Below are positions 27,585-35,021 of a stretch of 64,000 nucleotides of DNA, piece by piece; position 1 is the stretch's first letter; each line of letters begins with the position of its first letter. The notes beneath the pieces were generated by a model that did no database searches, was not told where the DNA came from, and saw only the letters and a program-made list of their open reading frames with translations. The position numbers were made by a program, and so were the translations under genes. Source of the stretch: Porphyromonas gulae DSM 15663 (lineage in GTDB: Bacteria; Bacteroidota; Bacteroidia; Bacteroidales; Porphyromonadaceae); contig NZ_KB899149.1 of the NCBI RefSeq assembly GCF_000378065.1, forward strand, positions 62,001 to 126,000. Reading direction: 5' to 3'.

Positions 27585-27633
27585 ACAGCAGGGGTAGGAA
27601 CGCACTCGACGTCCTTCCCCTGCTGTCTTTTTG
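27585..27633 (+). terminator. Rho-independent terminator of hutU
   Basis: ACAGCAGGGG (27585-27594) pairs with CCCCTGCTGT (27617-27626), followed by CTTTTT. It lies 27 bases past the hutU stop. Confidence 0.85.
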
Positions 27634-27771
27634 GGCTCTTAGTTGTCAATTTTTTTAGGACACATCAGGATTAGGTCGTTTGCCGTCGTTTTTACAAGGA
27701 GTCGGTATCGATCGGGAGAAACGGGAAGAAAATGGACGAAAGTGGGCTGCGAAAATCACCATTTTTAGCGA

Positions 27772-27802
27772 TTGTATGCTGTGGACAAACCCTATACCTT
27801 TG
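27772..27802 (+). promoter_or_regulatory. Bacteroidota-type promoter ahead of the methyltransferase gene
   Basis: TTG (27772-27774), 20 bases, TACCTTTG (27795-27802). The implied leader to the start at 27958 is about 150 bases and contains a small GGATGGA/TCCATCC hairpin near 27843-27864. Nothing else is seen in the 27634-27957 gap. Confidence 0.55.
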
Positions 27803-27957
27803 TGTATCAGGCATAGAGCAGTTTTTAACAATCAAAATCTCAGGATGGATTTTTCTTTCCATCCAATCCTTTGGCTTAATCGGCTCGATGTATGGATACC
27901 GGCTTTCGCTATGCCCAAGTGATGGCGCATGGGAAAGAAAGTCGAACAAATTCAAGA

Positions 27958-28623
27958 ATGGATATGAAGCAGAAAAACGCCTATAACCGACTCACAAACC
28001 ATTACGATGATGTCCTCACCGGACGGAAATGGTGGTCGTGGCTCTATATGCACTGTCTCTGGAAAACGGACGACAATATCATCGCAGGCTCGGTGGTGGA
28101 CATGATTCCCGATGGCTTCGAGGGCAGCATACTCGACGTCCCCGTAGGAACAGCCATTTTCACCTATGACAAATACAGGCGGATGCCCCAAGCCGAAATT
28201 GTCGGGCTGGACTATTCGCAGGAAATGCTCGACATAGCAGCGATGCGCTTCGATGCAGAGCAAATAACCAACGTATCGCTCCGGCAAGGCGATGTCGGCA
28301 GCCTGCCTTTCCCCGATGCAGCTTTCGACCTCGTGCTCTCGATGAATGGCTTTCACGCCTTCCCCGACAAGGAGCGTGCCTTTGCGGAGACCTTCCGCGT
28401 GCTAAGAGGCGGCGGTCTCTTCTGCGGATGCTTCTATGTCAAGGGGGAGCGCAAGCCTGCCGACTGGTTTGTCCGCAAGTTTTTGAACAAAAAAGGCTTG
28501 TTCCGTCCGCCCCATTATACGAGGGAGGAGGCCATCGAAAAGCTCCGTTCCTTATATGGTGACAATGTGGAGATTCGGAATGCTCGCTCCCTGTTGGTAT
28601 TCAAATGTACCAAACCCCGATAA
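27958..28623 (+). CDS. Class I SAM-dependent methyltransferase
   Basis: A 221-residue protein starting MDMKQKNAYNRL (an ATG two codons later is equally possible). The Rossmann-fold motifs are in order: motif I SILDVPVGTAIFT (near residue 56), the acidic end of strand 2 IVGLDYSQEML (near 79), the QGDVGSLPFPDAAFDLVLSMNGFHAF block (110-135), and VLRGGGLFCGCF. Motif I has LDVPVGTA instead of the usual LDxGxGxG, a common variant in this subgroup. The C-terminal part handles the substrate, which is unknown; it may be a small molecule or quinone-like acceptor. Confidence 0.85.
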   Translation: MDMKQKNAYNRLTNHYDDVLTGRKWWSWLYMHCLWKTDDNIIAGSVVDMIPDGFEGSILDVPVGTAIFTYDKYRRMPQAEIVGLDYSQEMLDIAAMRFDAEQITNVSLRQGDVGSLPFPDAAFDLVLSMNGFHAFPDKERAFAETFRVLRGGGLFCGCFYVKGERKPADWFVRKFLNKKGLFRPPHYTREEAIEKLRSLYGDNVEIRNARSLLVFKCTKPR

Positions 28624-28668
28624 CCGCAATCGGATCACACCGGAATCAATAACCAAAAACATATAATT

Positions 28669-28836
28669 ATGAGTGTAACGAACATTATCGATGACGAAAG
28701 GGTTACTATCGTACAAGGCGTAAACGGCATCCTGCTGTGTCAGGAATCGTGGATGGCAGACAAAAGCCACAGATGGGACCGAAACCATCCCAACGCGATT
28801 GGCGATACGGAAGCCGATGAGCCGGGTTCAATATGA
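28669..28836 (+). CDS. Possible small protein, 55 residues, unknown
   Basis: An open frame MSVTNIIDDERVTIVQG... of 55 codons, with a plausible protein composition (six Asp, two Trp) and an A-rich sequence before the ATG. It fills most of the gap between two putative methyltransferases on the same strand (45 bases after the first, 37 before the second). I do not recognise a family. It could be a real small acidic protein or chance. Confidence 0.4.
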   Translation: MSVTNIIDDERVTIVQGVNGILLCQESWMADKSHRWDRNHPNAIGDTEADEPGSI

Positions 28837-28873
28837 ACGAGATCGGACAATAAAACCAACCCTTAAAAAAAGT

Positions 28874-29395
28874 ATGCAAACCATCATCACCACATTCATC
28901 CTTTTCTTTTGCTTGCGACTGCTCTCCCTCTCTTATTCCATCTTCAACGAGAAGCGACTGCTACGCAAGGGCGCAGTACAGTATGGCAAGCTCAATTCGC
29001 TTTTCCTCACCCTGGCTCACATAGCCTACTACTTCACTTCCCTGTACGAAGCTTATGCCACGGGAGTCGAGTTCAATACGCTATCCGGCTGGGGCGTAGC
29101 GATCTTGGTTTTTGCCTATGCCATGCTCTTCTTCGTCATCTATAAGCTGAGGGATGTGTGGACGCTGAAGCTCTATATCGTACCCAATCATCGTATCGAA
29201 ACGAGCTTCCTGTTCAAGACGGTACGCCATCCCAACTATTTCCTCAACGTCATTCCGGAGCTTATCGGTATCACCCTCCTTTGCAATGCTTGGATTACCT
29301 TCTGTGTCGGAATGCCCGTCTATCTCGCTATCCTCTTCGTTCGTATCCGTCAGGAAGAGCGCGCCATGAAGCACCTATGGGCGACGGTACAATGA
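28874..29395 (+). CDS. Isoprenylcysteine carboxyl methyltransferase-family (ICMT/PEMT-like) membrane protein
   Basis: A 173-residue integral membrane protein starting MQTIITTFILFF; the longer frame from 28799 would run over the small open frame at 28669. Four or so hydrophobic helices are visible, and the hallmark VRHPNYFLNVIPELIGITLL (near residues 112-131) is the RHPxYxxxxxxxxG motif of the ICMT/PEMT superfamily, which binds SAM. The conserved Glu-Glu near the end (RIRQEERAM) also fits. Bacteria have no prenylated CaaX proteins, so the substrate is likely a lipid or small hydrophobic molecule; unknown here. Confidence 0.78.
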   Translation: MQTIITTFILFFCLRLLSLSYSIFNEKRLLRKGAVQYGKLNSLFLTLAHIAYYFTSLYEAYATGVEFNTLSGWGVAILVFAYAMLFFVIYKLRDVWTLKLYIVPNHRIETSFLFKTVRHPNYFLNVIPELIGITLLCNAWITFCVGMPVYLAILFVRIRQEERAMKHLWATVQ

Positions 29396-29570
29396 GAAAA
29401 TGATTTCAGCCCAAAAGGTCCAAAAATACAGGCCGAAAAAGTTTTCAACAACGAAGACGAGTTTGGAATCATTCCAAATAAGCCCCTGAAAGGAAAGAGA
29501 TCCTGAAGTGAAAAAGTAGGAAAAACGAACTTTTTCAGTTCGAAACATGCTTTGAACCTCTTTGCAAAGC

Positions 29571-29671
29571 GATCTGTATATAGATCAAAAACGATTTATA
29601 TACAGATCGTTTTCGTTTTATATACAAATCGTTTTCCATTTGTATATAAATCGTATCTGATTTATATATAG
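29571..29671. repeat. Cluster of TATATA...ATCG palindromic units
   Basis: About five imperfect copies of a unit of the type CGATTTATATACA or its reverse complement (for example near 29591, 29616 and 29641) lie head to head, so each pair can form a hairpin. The region 29396-30046 has no convincing gene. Shortly before is a CGAACT/AGTTCG hairpin (29526-29542). Function unknown; possibly a mobile palindromic element or an array of binding sites. Confidence 0.6.
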
Positions 29672-29713
29672 TTCGGACGGCTCAAAAGGCCGATTCACGA
29701 GCTTGTATAAAAG

Positions 29714-29753
29714 AGGCACGCTCCCGATTCCACCACGAATCGAGTGCGTGCCT
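29714..29753. other. Long imperfect hairpin, terminator-like
   Basis: Bases 29714-29730 and 29737-29753 pair at 15 of 17 positions (AGGCACGC...GCGTGCCT) with a 6-base loop. It has no strong T run on the plus strand (TATCTGTTT), so it may be a weak terminator for the ICMT-like gene 320 bases upstream or a structured RNA element. Confidence 0.5.
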
Positions 29754-30046
29754 TATCTGTTTGCAGGTCTTGTGAAAAGTTCTATGGCCTATGCTTCATA
29801 CGCTCTGTGTCTCTTCCTTCGGATAAGTGGATAGCATATAGATGAATGCACCGGAGCGATCTGCCCGGGTGCCTTGGTCGTGTGGGCGAAGTCGGAGTAG
29901 ATGTTGCTGATCATTGAGTCGTTTTATTATGCTATTCTATCGGTGTAATAGCTCTGATATATAGCCATTTATATTTTTCGTGAACTTTCTTCGGCTTGCA
30001 AATGTAGCAAAAAAGCCTACATCCGATGAATCGAAATTTTTGAACA

Positions 30047-30225
30047 ATCTCACCCTTTACGGGATAATCACATTGCTTCTGTTTGCTTGCAAGAGCTTGA
30101 TTTGTAAATGCTCGATAGAAAGCCAATGTCTTTATTGTATTTCCACTGATTCCACTGAGTAAAAATACTCACTCGGCTGAGTAAAATGTATGGGCAAGTA
30201 TAAAAGAGCCAAATACCGCTATTGA
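30047..30225 (+). pseudogene. Duplicated leader plus first codons of a DUF4143 ATPase gene (stub)
   Basis: This stretch is a diverged copy of 33605-33750. Shared blocks include CTTTACGGGATAATCACAT, AATGTCTTTATT, the TGAGTA/TACTCA palindrome and TATAAAAGAGC. At 30190 an ATG opens MGKYKRAKYRY and then stops at 30223-30225; the intact gene begins MYKRAEYRV. The rest of the ATPase is missing and the Roco-TIR gene follows instead. The -7 box that reads TATATTTG in the intact copy is TGTATTTC here, so the old promoter is probably dead. I infer replacement of one of two tandem ATPase loci. Confidence 0.65.
30154..30183. promoter_or_regulatory. Operator-like palindrome, copy 1
   Basis: ACTGAGTA at 30154-30161 and TACTCACT at 30166-30173 form an inverted repeat (7 of 8 pairs) with an AAAA spacer, followed by a third half-site GCTGAGTA at 30176-30183. 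An identical palindrome is at 33687-33706. Confidence 0.55.
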
Positions 30226-30253
30226 CCCTTTTTCCTTTCTGTTCGGATTATTA

Positions 30254-30261
30254 TACCTTTG
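30254..30261 (+). promoter_or_regulatory. Likely -7 box of the Roco-TIR gene
   Basis: TACCTTTG matches TAnnTTTG, 32 bases before the ATG at 30294. No TTG is seen at 19-21 bases upstream. It lies downstream of the duplicated leader, so the module seems to bring its own promoter. Confidence 0.45.
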
Positions 30262-30293
30262 AGGGAGTTACTTTTTTATACACATATGACGAT

Positions 30294-33173
30294 ATGAAAG
30301 CGAAGAAACCCCAGGCCATTTTGGACTTAGAGAAGACCTATAACATTGAAATTCCTGATCTCTCCTCCCCCAAAAGGATAGGATATTGGGAAGTAGATAG
30401 ATATTTCAAACAAGATTCCTCCGGTGCAGTCATTGAACTTTGCCTACGAAAATGTCAGATAGACAGCATGGCCTGGCTTGTTGATTTCCCTGCTCTAACA
30501 GAGCTCGATCTATCGGGAAACCAACTCAGTAATCTTGATGGCCTGGCTAGTCTCACGTCCTTAAGATGGCTTTATTTATCGGGAAACCAACTCAGTAATC
30601 TTGATGGCCTGGCTAGTTTCACGTCCTTAAGAAGGCTTTATCTATCGGGTAACCAACTCAGTAATCTTGAAGGTCTTGCTTCTCTCACGTCCTTAACAAG
30701 GCTTGATTTATCGGGTAACCAACTCAGTAATCTTAAGGGATTAGAAAACCTGACGAAATTGCATAAACTTGGTGTTTCGGATAATAAGATTCAATCAGTT
30801 GATGATATTGAGCCTTTGGCTCTGATTCTGGGACAAAGATTGAAAAGTCTGAAAATTCATAATAATCCATTTGTTGAAGTATCGCGCTTGAAACTCTCTC
30901 CTTTTGGCAATCATTTGCCTGAGATTAAAGCTCTTCTTGAAAAAGAAGAACGGAGCAAAGTATTGTATGATTCTTTTTGCAAGGTAATGCTTTTGGGGAA
31001 TCATCGCTCCGGGAAGAGTACATTCCTTACAAATTACGACATCGGCTATCAATATGGGGGTAGTACACATGTATTGTCGGTGCATCGAAGCAATAACCCT
31101 AATGCGATCTTTTACGACTTTGGGGGGCAGGACTATTATCATGGGATTTACCAAGCTTTTTTCACCACCCAATCGTTATACCTTCTCTTTTGGGATGTTA
31201 AGAAGGATCGAAACTTTGTAAGCGTAGATGATAAGGGATATCAGACTCTTAACTTCAATCGCCCCTATTGGTTAGGCCAGATAGCCTATGCCTGCAATCG
31301 TTGTATGTCCGTCGGAGGAGAACAAGACAACGAGGACAAACCACAGGCTATAGACGATACAATTATCATACAAACCCATGCCGATGAAACGGGAGCTAAG
31401 CAGCAAACCTTAGGTTGTGCAGCCGAGAATGGAGTATTGGAGGAAGTCTATGTATCCTTAGAACCCAAGGAGGAAAGTGCTAAACATGCGCTCAACTATC
31501 TGAAAGAGAGGGTTCGAGAAGTTATCGCAAGTAGGAGTAAATCAATCAAGATTGCGGAAAAAGATAAGGGATTGTACGAAGCTCTTTCCTCAATTGCGGC
31601 TGATAATAAACACATCCCTATCTCTCTCGAAGCTCTTGCGACTAAATTGAATATGGGAAGAGATGAAAATGATCTTTACACCATAGAGTATCTACAAACC
31701 GAATTGAACCAGCTTAGTCTGCGAGGGGAGGTGCTTTACTATCGTGAGAATGAGAAGCTTAATAGTTATGTTTGGTTAGATCCGACAGCTTTTGTTCAGA
31801 TGATTCATGGAGAAATCCTTAAGAAGAAGAGCGTCGAGAAAGGAAAGATTCGAAAAGACACTTTCAGAAAAAAACTGGACAAGCTTTGCTCTGACGGTCA
31901 AACGGGCGTTGGAGAGAACAATATGATCTTGCAGCTATTATTGGAAGAGCTGATCGTATATGAAGATAAGGACTGCTATGTGATACCCGGCTATCTCCCT
32001 TTGCATTCTGAAGACGAAACCTATAAATGGTTTACTTGGGGATTTAAGGAGCCAAATTTTGTCCTCAAATTCGAACGCTTTATTCCCTTTGGCCTGATCA
32101 ACCAGATTATAGCCTACTATGGACGGGAGGAAGGTGCTCTAAAGCGGTATTGGCGGGATCAGGTCATCTTCACAGCAGGCCGTGAGATGGATATGCAACA
32201 GTTGGAACCTGAGTCAATGAGTTTGCCCAAGGCGAATGCAGAGGATTATCTGATCTGGATCAAGCTCGACTTTACCGACTTGGCCATATCCGTATTCATC
32301 AAAGAGCAGAGAAAGAGGTTCGCTAAAGAAATCCAACGAAAAGAGGCTGCTATCCTCAGTGATATATTGGATATGTATTGGAACAATATCCCTCCGAGGG
32401 AGCAAATAGGAGATAAGGGTGCGGAGCAAACGAGAAGCTCCATTCGTGAAACAAACAGAAAGGACAAACCCATCCAAGATCTCTACCTCTCCTATGCCGA
32501 AGCGGATAAAGACTTGTCAGTGCCTCACTATATCCATTTGGGCACGCTGGACGATGAGAGCAAGACTACGGCGAGGATTGCAGCCTATCCATTGAAGGAT
32601 GGTGCTATCGATAAAGAGCGGGTGCGAGAAGTATCGACCCGTCCCTACAAACATCTTTCTGTCAATAAAAAATTATCAGGAGTAAAGCGCGTCTTCATAT
32701 CGTATTCCAAGCATGACCGTGAGGAGCTTGAGCAATGTCTTTTATTCTTCAAACCCTTGGTGAAGAGTGGGCATATCGAACTATACTATGACGAACTGAC
32801 CAAATTTGAAACACCTATCCATAGCGAAATCAGAAGAAGGATCACCGGTGCCGATTGTATTATTGCATTGGTCAGTCAAAATTATTTGGGTACAGACTAC
32901 ATCCTCGACCATGAGTTGCCGGTCATCGAGGATTATGAAAAGACACTTATCCCCATACAGATCAAACCCTGTACTTTCTATGAAGTAGAAACCTTGTCCA
33001 AGCATTATTTTGCATTGAAGGCCAAAGTCGTCAATCTTGACAGCCGTATTTTTACTGTGCCGGATGGTGTCACTGCGTCAGCTCTTCGAGAGCAAAATTG
33101 GTGTGATGTAGTCAGAGAGTTCAAAGAGAAGATATTAGGAATAACAAAACAGGAGGTAAATACAGATGAATAA
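30294..33173 (+). CDS. LRR-Roc-COR-TIR multidomain protein (bacterial Roco with TIR effector)
   Basis: I start at ATG 30294 (MKAKKPQAILDLEK), 33 bases after a -7 box; the TTG at 30222 would lie in the old ATPase stub. The 959-residue protein has: 22-residue leucine-rich repeats (about residues 62-190); a Roc GTPase with G1 GNHRSGKS (235-242), G3 DFGGQ (275-279) and G4 THAD (near 361); a COR-like region with winged-helix parts (about 440-680); and a C-terminal TIR domain beginning VFISYSKHD (near 800), with VSQNYLGTDYILDHE carrying the likely NADase glutamate (E874). The order sensor, GTPase switch, TIR effector resembles NLR-type immunity. A defence role by NAD+ depletion is inference. The next gene overlaps by 8 bases. 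Confidence 0.85.
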   Translation: MKAKKPQAILDLEKTYNIEIPDLSSPKRIGYWEVDRYFKQDSSGAVIELCLRKCQIDSMAWLVDFPALTELDLSGNQLSNLDGLASLTSLRWLYLSGNQLSNLDGLASFTSLRRLYLSGNQLSNLEGLASLTSLTRLDLSGNQLSNLKGLENLTKLHKLGVSDNKIQSVDDIEPLALILGQRLKSLKIHNNPFVEVSRLKLSPFGNHLPEIKALLEKEERSKVLYDSFCKVMLLGNHRSGKSTFLTNYDIGYQYGGSTHVLSVHRSNNPNAIFYDFGGQDYYHGIYQAFFTTQSLYLLFWDVKKDRNFVSVDDKGYQTLNFNRPYWLGQIAYACNRCMSVGGEQDNEDKPQAIDDTIIIQTHADETGAKQQTLGCAAENGVLEEVYVSLEPKEESAKHALNYLKERVREVIASRSKSIKIAEKDKGLYEALSSIAADNKHIPISLEALATKLNMGRDENDLYTIEYLQTELNQLSLRGEVLYYRENEKLNSYVWLDPTAFVQMIHGEILKKKSVEKGKIRKDTFRKKLDKLCSDGQTGVGENNMILQLLLEELIVYEDKDCYVIPGYLPLHSEDETYKWFTWGFKEPNFVLKFERFIPFGLINQIIAYYGREEGALKRYWRDQVIFTAGREMDMQQLEPESMSLPKANAEDYLIWIKLDFTDLAISVFIKEQRKRFAKEIQRKEAAILSDILDMYWNNIPPREQIGDKGAEQTRSSIRETNRKDKPIQDLYLSYAEADKDLSVPHYIHLGTLDDESKTTARIAAYPLKDGAIDKERVREVSTRPYKHLSVNKKLSGVKRVFISYSKHDREELEQCLLFFKPLVKSGHIELYYDELTKFETPIHSEIRRRITGADCIIALVSQNYLGTDYILDHELPVIEDYEKTLIPIQIKPCTFYEVETLSKHYFALKAKVVNLDSRIFTVPDGVTASALREQNWCDVVREFKEKILGITKQEVNTDE
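30505..30773 (+). repeat. Tandem 66-bp coding repeats in the LRR region
   Basis: Four nearly identical 66-bp units (anchor TATCGGGAAACC or TATCGGGTAACC at 30511, 30577, 30643 and 30709) encode LxLSGNQLSNLxGLASLTSL. Near-identity at DNA level points to recent expansion and likely copy-number variation between strains. Confidence 0.85.
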
Positions 33174-33600
33174 GGAAGAATGCAAGCGTCAGCACTTGGA
33201 TCATGTGCAGGGCGTCATTACCCGTATGGGGGCTAATTCGTTTCAGACCAAAGGTTTTTGTATGGCTATGGCCGCCATTCTCGGAGCCTTGTATGCGGCG
33301 AACTTCCGCTGTGAGTTGATGATTGTATTGGCACTGATAAGCGTGGCATGTGCCTTGGTGGATGCTTACTACCTCCGGCAGGAAAAAAAGTATTGCGAGC
33401 TATACAAACGAAGCGTAGCAAAAATGGAGGAAGACCGTCCGTATAAGGAAATCTACGATATGGATGTTCGTAAGATCAAGATGAACTATTGGCGTTGCCT
33501 CTTTTCCAAGAGTCTTTGGATGCCTTATGGGATCATACTGGCTCTTCTGTTGATTTGGCTTTTCCTCTCTTGCTTGCATTTACTATTGGAAAATACATGA
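33166..33600 (+). CDS. Small multi-pass membrane protein coupled to the Roco-TIR gene
   Basis: A 144-residue protein whose ATG lies inside the last codons of the Roco-TIR gene (8-base overlap). The N-terminal MNKEECKRQHLDHVQGVITRMGANSFQTKG is soluble and ends with an NSFxxKG motif I associate with small membrane proteins beside TIR and nuclease genes in Bacteroidota. Then come two close hydrophobic helices (about 31-48 and 51-67), a charged region (70-115), and a last helix YGIILALLLIWLFLSCL (about 121-140). It may be a membrane anchor, a pore-forming partner or a regulator of the TIR protein. No family name is assured. Confidence 0.75.
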   Translation: MNKEECKRQHLDHVQGVITRMGANSFQTKGFCMAMAAILGALYAANFRCELMIVLALISVACALVDAYYLRQEKKYCELYKRSVAKMEEDRPYKEIYDMDVRKIKMNYWRCLFSKSLWMPYGIILALLLIWLFLSCLHLLLENT

Positions 33601-33677
33601 TAATCTCATCCTTTACGGGATAATCACATCGCCTTTATTGACCTATAAGAGATTGATTATGAATCGAATGTCTTTAT

Positions 33678-33716
33678 TATATTTGCACTGAGTAAAAATA
33701 CTCACTCCACTGAGTA
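33678..33716 (+). promoter_or_regulatory. Promoter with overlapping operator-like palindrome, DUF4143 ATPase gene
   Basis: TATATTTG (33678-33685) is a good -7 box; a TTG lies at 33653-33655 (22-base spacing, slightly long). Directly after it, where transcription should start, are ACTGAGTA...TACTCACT (33687-33706) and a third half-site ACTGAGTA (33709-33716). A protein bound there would block initiation, so autoregulation is likely but inferred. Confidence 0.6.
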
Positions 33717-33728
33717 AAACGTACAGGT

Positions 33729-34913
33729 ATGTATAAAAGAGCAGAGTATCGTGTGATTACAGATCGTCTTAAAGATCGGAGGAGATTCATTCAAGTCGTA
33801 ATGGGGGCTCGTCAAATCGGAAAATCGACGGTTGTCAAGCAGGTACTGAAGGACTTGGATGCACCCTATCAGTTCTTCTCAGCCGATAACGTCCCAACTG
33901 TGAACGGTAGTTGGATTTCCGATTGTTGGGCTGCTGTCCGTAGCCTGAAGGAGGCCAAGGAGTGGGAGAGTATTATTCTTGTGATCGACGAGATACAAAA
34001 GATTGCTAATTGGAGTGAAGTCGTGAAAAAAGAGTGGGACGATGATACATTCCATGACCGTAATATCAAGGTGTTACTTTTGGGCAGTAGTCGTGTGTTG
34101 TTGGAAAAGGGGCTGTCAGAGTCGCTGGCCGGTCGATTCGAAGAAATACGCATGAGCCATTGGAGCTATCAGGAGATGAAAGACTGCTTCGGTTTCTCGC
34201 TCGATCAATATCTGTTTTATGGGGGGTATCCCGGTGCCGCTTCTCTGACCGATGATGACGACCGTTTCAGCCAATATATCCAAGCTGCCATCATCGAAGC
34301 GACTATCAATAAGGACATTCTGATGGGTACACCGATCGCTAAACCGGCTTTGCTTCGCCAGACTTTCGAATTGGGGGCTGCCTATTCGGGAGAATTACTT
34401 TCTTTGAACAAGATGTTAGGCTCACTCCAAGATGCCGGTAATACGGTGACATTGGCCGGATATATCAATCTGTTGGACGAAAGTGGATTGCTCTGTGGAC
34501 TTCAGAAGTTTGGTAATGATATGGCAAGGAGGAAGGCGAGTATTCCCAAACTACAGGTCTATAACAATGCTTTGAAGATGGTGTATAGCCCTTTTACCTT
34601 CGAGCAGGCCATACTCGATCGCAAGTCCTGGGGGCGAATCTTCGAATCAGGCATTGGAGCCTACCTCGTCAGTCAGGCTTTTGTTCATCGTTTCGAGGTG
34701 TTTTATTGGCGCGAACGAGACGATGAAGTCGATTTCGTCCTGCGCAAGAAAGGTTCTGTCGTTGCCATTGAGGTGAAAAGCAATGCAGAGAAAAGGACAG
34801 ATGGGTTGGACAAATTTTCCCAATCCTTCAAGCCCCAATCGGCTTTTATTGTAGGAGATGGAGGTGTCAGAGCCGAAGACTTCCTTTCGATGGATATACG
34901 GAAGTTATTCTGA
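33729..34913 (+). CDS. AAA_14 / DUF4143 ATPase with PD-(D/E)XK-like C-terminal domain
   Basis: A 394-residue protein of a family present in many copies in Porphyromonas. The AAA_14 part has Walker A GARQIGKST (about residues 26-34), Walker B ILVIDEIQKI (about 81-90) and the LLLGSSRVLLEKGLSESLAGR segment. The DUF4143 part ends with the motif EVDFVLRKKGSVVAIEVKS (about 340-358), which has the Asp...Glu-x-Lys layout of a nuclease fold. Its role is not established; suggestions include DNA handling, defence or selfish persistence. Its leader carries a palindrome also found 3.5 kb upstream. Confidence 0.88.
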   Translation: MYKRAEYRVITDRLKDRRRFIQVVMGARQIGKSTVVKQVLKDLDAPYQFFSADNVPTVNGSWISDCWAAVRSLKEAKEWESIILVIDEIQKIANWSEVVKKEWDDDTFHDRNIKVLLLGSSRVLLEKGLSESLAGRFEEIRMSHWSYQEMKDCFGFSLDQYLFYGGYPGAASLTDDDDRFSQYIQAAIIEATINKDILMGTPIAKPALLRQTFELGAAYSGELLSLNKMLGSLQDAGNTVTLAGYINLLDESGLLCGLQKFGNDMARRKASIPKLQVYNNALKMVYSPFTFEQAILDRKSWGRIFESGIGAYLVSQAFVHRFEVFYWRERDDEVDFVLRKKGSVVAIEVKSNAEKRTDGLDKFSQSFKPQSAFIVGDGGVRAEDFLSMDIRKLF

Positions 34914-35021
34914 GTGTGGCTCTTTTTTGCGAACAAAACAATGATAAAATTGACTCAACAAAGAGCCTTTTCCGATAGCAAGCTCCACCGGATACCGGAA
35001 TTTTTGTAACCTAAATACTGA

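Noticed and set aside
29396-30221. Insertion sequence at the border of the island
   Set aside because: No transposase frame, terminal repeats with target duplication, or DDE motif could be found.
30222-30293. Start of the Roco-TIR gene at TTG 30222
   Set aside because: This lies in the leftover ATPase stub and before the -7 box at 30254; ATG 30294 fits better.
30505-30773. Regular 66-bp spacing resembling a CRISPR-like array
   Set aside because: The repeats are in frame inside the LRR part of a long protein and have no unique spacers.
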